From Nautilus pompilius (Eukaryota; Mollusca; Cephalopoda; Nautilida; Nautilidae), in contig JACATO010000307.1 in the NCBI GenBank assembly GCA_018389105.1, positions 1,141,001-1,205,000 of the forward strand: 64,000 nucleotides of DNA, in the 5' to 3' direction. The translations under genes and the position numbers were made by a program. Every line of letters begins with the position of its first letter. The stretch's first letter is position 1. Positions 61,275 through 64,000 of this stretch are shown piece by piece. The notes under the pieces are model-generated. The model saw only the letters and a program-made list of their open reading frames with translations, was not told the origin of the DNA and did no database searches.

Positions 61275-64000
61275 AGATTTTAAAAAAGAATGGTCATAAA
61301 TATAAACATTATGTAATGTAATATTTTGCATGTCTAAACAAGTGGTTGAATTATATTAGAGAGTAGTTTTCATGCTGAAGATATTTACTATACTAGTCTT
61401 TATATTGTATTTATAAACATAAACATGATGTGGCATGCACTTTACAGACATGTAAATACATTTCAACAATTAGTTTTATTTAAAATAATGATTACTTTAA
61501 GATAGTTGAATACTCTTTTGATTCAATATACTAGCTAGAATAGTATGGAATATTATAAGGTGTTCCCACATTATGACTGGAATATTTAAATTGTCAAATA
61601 CATGACAAATAATAGGTTAGTTGGAATCCAGGTGATCTTTGATTTCTGAAATATTTAATGGATTCTAAATATTGTTCCATAATGATTAAATAATGAAATC
61701 CAAAGCAGTTTTTTATGTTATATTGTGATCAAAATGAGTGCATTAATATTATTACATGAACTTTTTAACATTAAATAAATATAGAAGAAGCTGTTTTTTT
61801 TTTCTTAATTTTGTACGTTTTATCTGTAAATAGTTTTCAAATTTTTGCATTATTATTTTTAACATTATGGATATGATTAATGTTTTTAATTATTTTTAAT
61901 AAACTTAAATTAATGAATTAATTTTACTTTATATCTTTATTAGCTCAGAGGTTACACTGTATTATTCATACTTTGTTTTTGTAACAGTTGCATATTTTTC
62001 ATAATTTTAAATGTTTTTATATACTGATATTTTTCATGAATGTGAATTTGAGATTTTCTAATGCCAACTAATTTTCTGTTGCCTAAAAAGTGATGTATTC
62101 AAATGATTTAAACTGATTTTCTGATTTTTTTCCCCCTTGTATTTGTATTGTGAATAATTTTCATGTTAAATGCTGGTGTTGTATTAATTCTCGGAAATTT
62201 TCTCTTTGTATGTATGTATGTGTGTGTGTGTGAGAAAGAGATTCTTATACCTGAATGTTTATATATTTTGTTTAGAGACTGGGATTTAAAAAAAAATCAT
62301 GATAGCTTTGTCAGATGAACTTGTATATTGCCATAGTTTAAAAATAAAGAAATATGAAATAAAGCTGAGATAATCATTGGATATTTTCATTTTATATTCA
62401 TATATGGAAACATTTTTCAATAACTATCCGATGTAACTCGAGTGTCAAGCATTTTACCTGAATGGCAAATTGATGGATTTCATTTTGTTTGTTCTAATTT
62501 GTTTTACATTCTTCTACCCTGTTTCTGATTAACATCAACAGCATTTAAAAATAATTGTTCCACCTTTAAATTTTCAGTTTTTTTTTTAAATCATAACAAA
62601 TTTTGTGGTTTATAGATAGTTTGTTTGAAAAAGTGTTAGAATTATGACATTTTGTTGGTCCTTAAATTAATACTTTAGCAGAATAGGAGTATTTATTGTG
62701 ACAAAGGAATTATATTCAAATGAGGCTATTTTGTATGACCTAATTTGCTAAAATAAATGGCCTTCTGAAAGTTTCTAACCTTAAAACAGCTAAGTGAGGT
62801 GTTCTGTGACAAGTTATATTCTGCCAAATAACTTATAAAAGTCCAGAAACAATAGTTAACTGATATGAGTTCTGCTGATCAAATTTTTGTTTAGATTTAG
62901 GGGGATAGTTGTAAGCATTAAAAATTGAATACTGTAAGACCAAATCTAAGCAGAAAGTTTATTCTATGGAAGACATTTAGCTAGATGGAAAAGAATTATG
63001 GGATAAAAACCTTAATTTGATTCACATGCTTAAGATATTCTAATATTTAGTATTTGGTATACAAACACTTTATTGAACTTCCATTTCTCTAGATGTTGCT
63101 ATTTGAAAATAAATGTGAAATTTATACTGTAGGCTATAATATAGGATGAAAATTAATTTTATGCATGATTTGCTTTAGTGCTCTATAGAATTATCTTCTA
63201 TTAAAATTTTCTTGCGGGACTAGATGTGTAATCATTCAAAATTGAGGTTATTTTTTCATCTTAATTGAATCAACTAAATTAGCTAAGACCATGCTGTGTG
63301 ATTTTGTATTCTGACAGCTGGTGTATTTTTTTTACCTTTATGCTGAGAACCTTTCTTTTTTAATACATTATAAATTTTGTTTTATTGTGCCTTACAATTA
63401 TAAAATTTAACTATACCAATAACTATGGTAAAGGAATTGCATTTAATTTCCTTTCATGATGAGAATAGTGAGTTTCTTTTGATAAATAAAAAAATAAATA
63501 AATAAAATTATATAATTTATTAAATGGCACAGTCCCATATATAAAAGAAAAACAGCAGCATGCAATGCTGTTCTGTTTGCAACTTTATTATGACATATAC
63601 TATCACACAATTAGCAAGAATAAATGTATGAGTATTTTGAAAAGTATCCAGTTAATGAATAAGGCTGTCACCTTGGAGGGAGTGTCTAAAAAATCCTAGG
63701 TTTATTAAAAAAAAATTTAATACGACATATTTCTGTTTCCATTATATTCTAGTATTTTCATAGGTGCTATTAATCATAAACTTGGGTATGTATCCCTAAT
63801 GTAATAACTAGTTTTTTTTTCTTCAAGTATCACAGATTACAGTTGGAAAATACAATTTTAGGTTTTGGAATTTAGCAGATTGAATAAATAATTGTGATTT
63901 TGAAGCCTTTTGAAATCTTACTTTCTAACTGTATACACTAGTTTTTTTCTTCTATTTAATTAAAAATAGCATTTGCATCTTTAAAATATTTTGAAGCAAG
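61275..64000. other. AT-rich non-coding DNA
   Basis: No gene or repeat family recognised. A short TG repeat lies near 62220-62232 and AAAT repeats near 63480-63510. Confidence 0.6.

Noticed and set aside
1-64000. CRISPR arrays, operons, bacterial promoters, rRNA and functional tRNA genes
   Set aside because: No spaced repeat array, no Shine-Dalgarno-led gene clusters, no rRNA-like sequence and no intact tRNA were seen. The composition is eukaryotic.

Overview
This is AT-rich metazoan nuclear DNA (roughly 70% A+T by eye). It has long homopolymer runs, microsatellites, one CpG-rich island and many decayed transposons. No complete host protein gene is visible. The longest open frames are pieces of transposases or chance frames in AT-rich DNA. 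The repeat content fits an invertebrate with a large genome, perhaps a mollusc (possibly a cephalopod) or a chelicerate. It includes hAT, pogo/Tigger, mariner, tRNA-headed SINEs, a Penelope-type reverse transcriptase fragment and TG/CA/TA microsatellites. I cannot settle the clade from sequence alone.

Layout. 1-1.9 kb: AT-rich, nothing recognised. 1.9-4.6 kb: a CpG-rich, GC-richer block with dense simple repeats, the best candidate for a promoter and 5' end of a host gene. 4.6-18.8 kb: mostly AT-rich DNA with a Tc1-like terminus (5.80 kb), a perfect 72-bp tandem duplication (11.5 kb), a Tigger7-like miniature transposon (13.5-14.0 kb) and a Penelope-like relic (14.6-15.9 kb). 18.8-25.5 kb: two old hAT relics of the ZMYM1-like kind in opposite orientation, with a probable piggyBac relic between them. 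28-31.1 kb: a pogo relic, a SINE and a mariner relic. 31-38 kb: AT-rich and empty. 38.2-42.3 kb: a SINE beside a Tigger relic, an (ATT)n array, a 231-bp pogo-type miniature element and another SINE. 47.9-50.0 kb: the best preserved autonomous element, a 2,082-bp hAT with a GTF2IRD2-like transposase and a perfect 8-bp target duplication. 50.9-51.4 kb: a 507-bp fold-back element. 53.4-54.2 kb: a second mariner relic. 56.7-58.95 kb: a 2.2-kb element with CACTG termini and a TTA duplication, carrying a recurrent protein family that I recognise but cannot name. 59.0-61.3 kb: a SINE, a Tigger7-like element split by a second pogo-type element, and a GC-rich block able to form several hairpins. 61.3-64 kb: AT-rich.

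Host coding content is limited to weak exon candidates: a first-exon-like frame in the island (3358-3470), 51518-51574 and 54384-54502. If real, they could belong to one plus-strand gene with very long introns starting in the CpG island, but the reading phases do not confirm this. The genes here do not form a pathway. The biology on show is successive invasion by mainly cut-and-paste DNA transposons. No clearly new system stands out. The items most worth following are the CACTG-ended element with its unnamed protein, the structured GC-rich block at 60.9-61.2 kb, and the close likeness of two elements here to the mammalian Tigger7/MER44 family.
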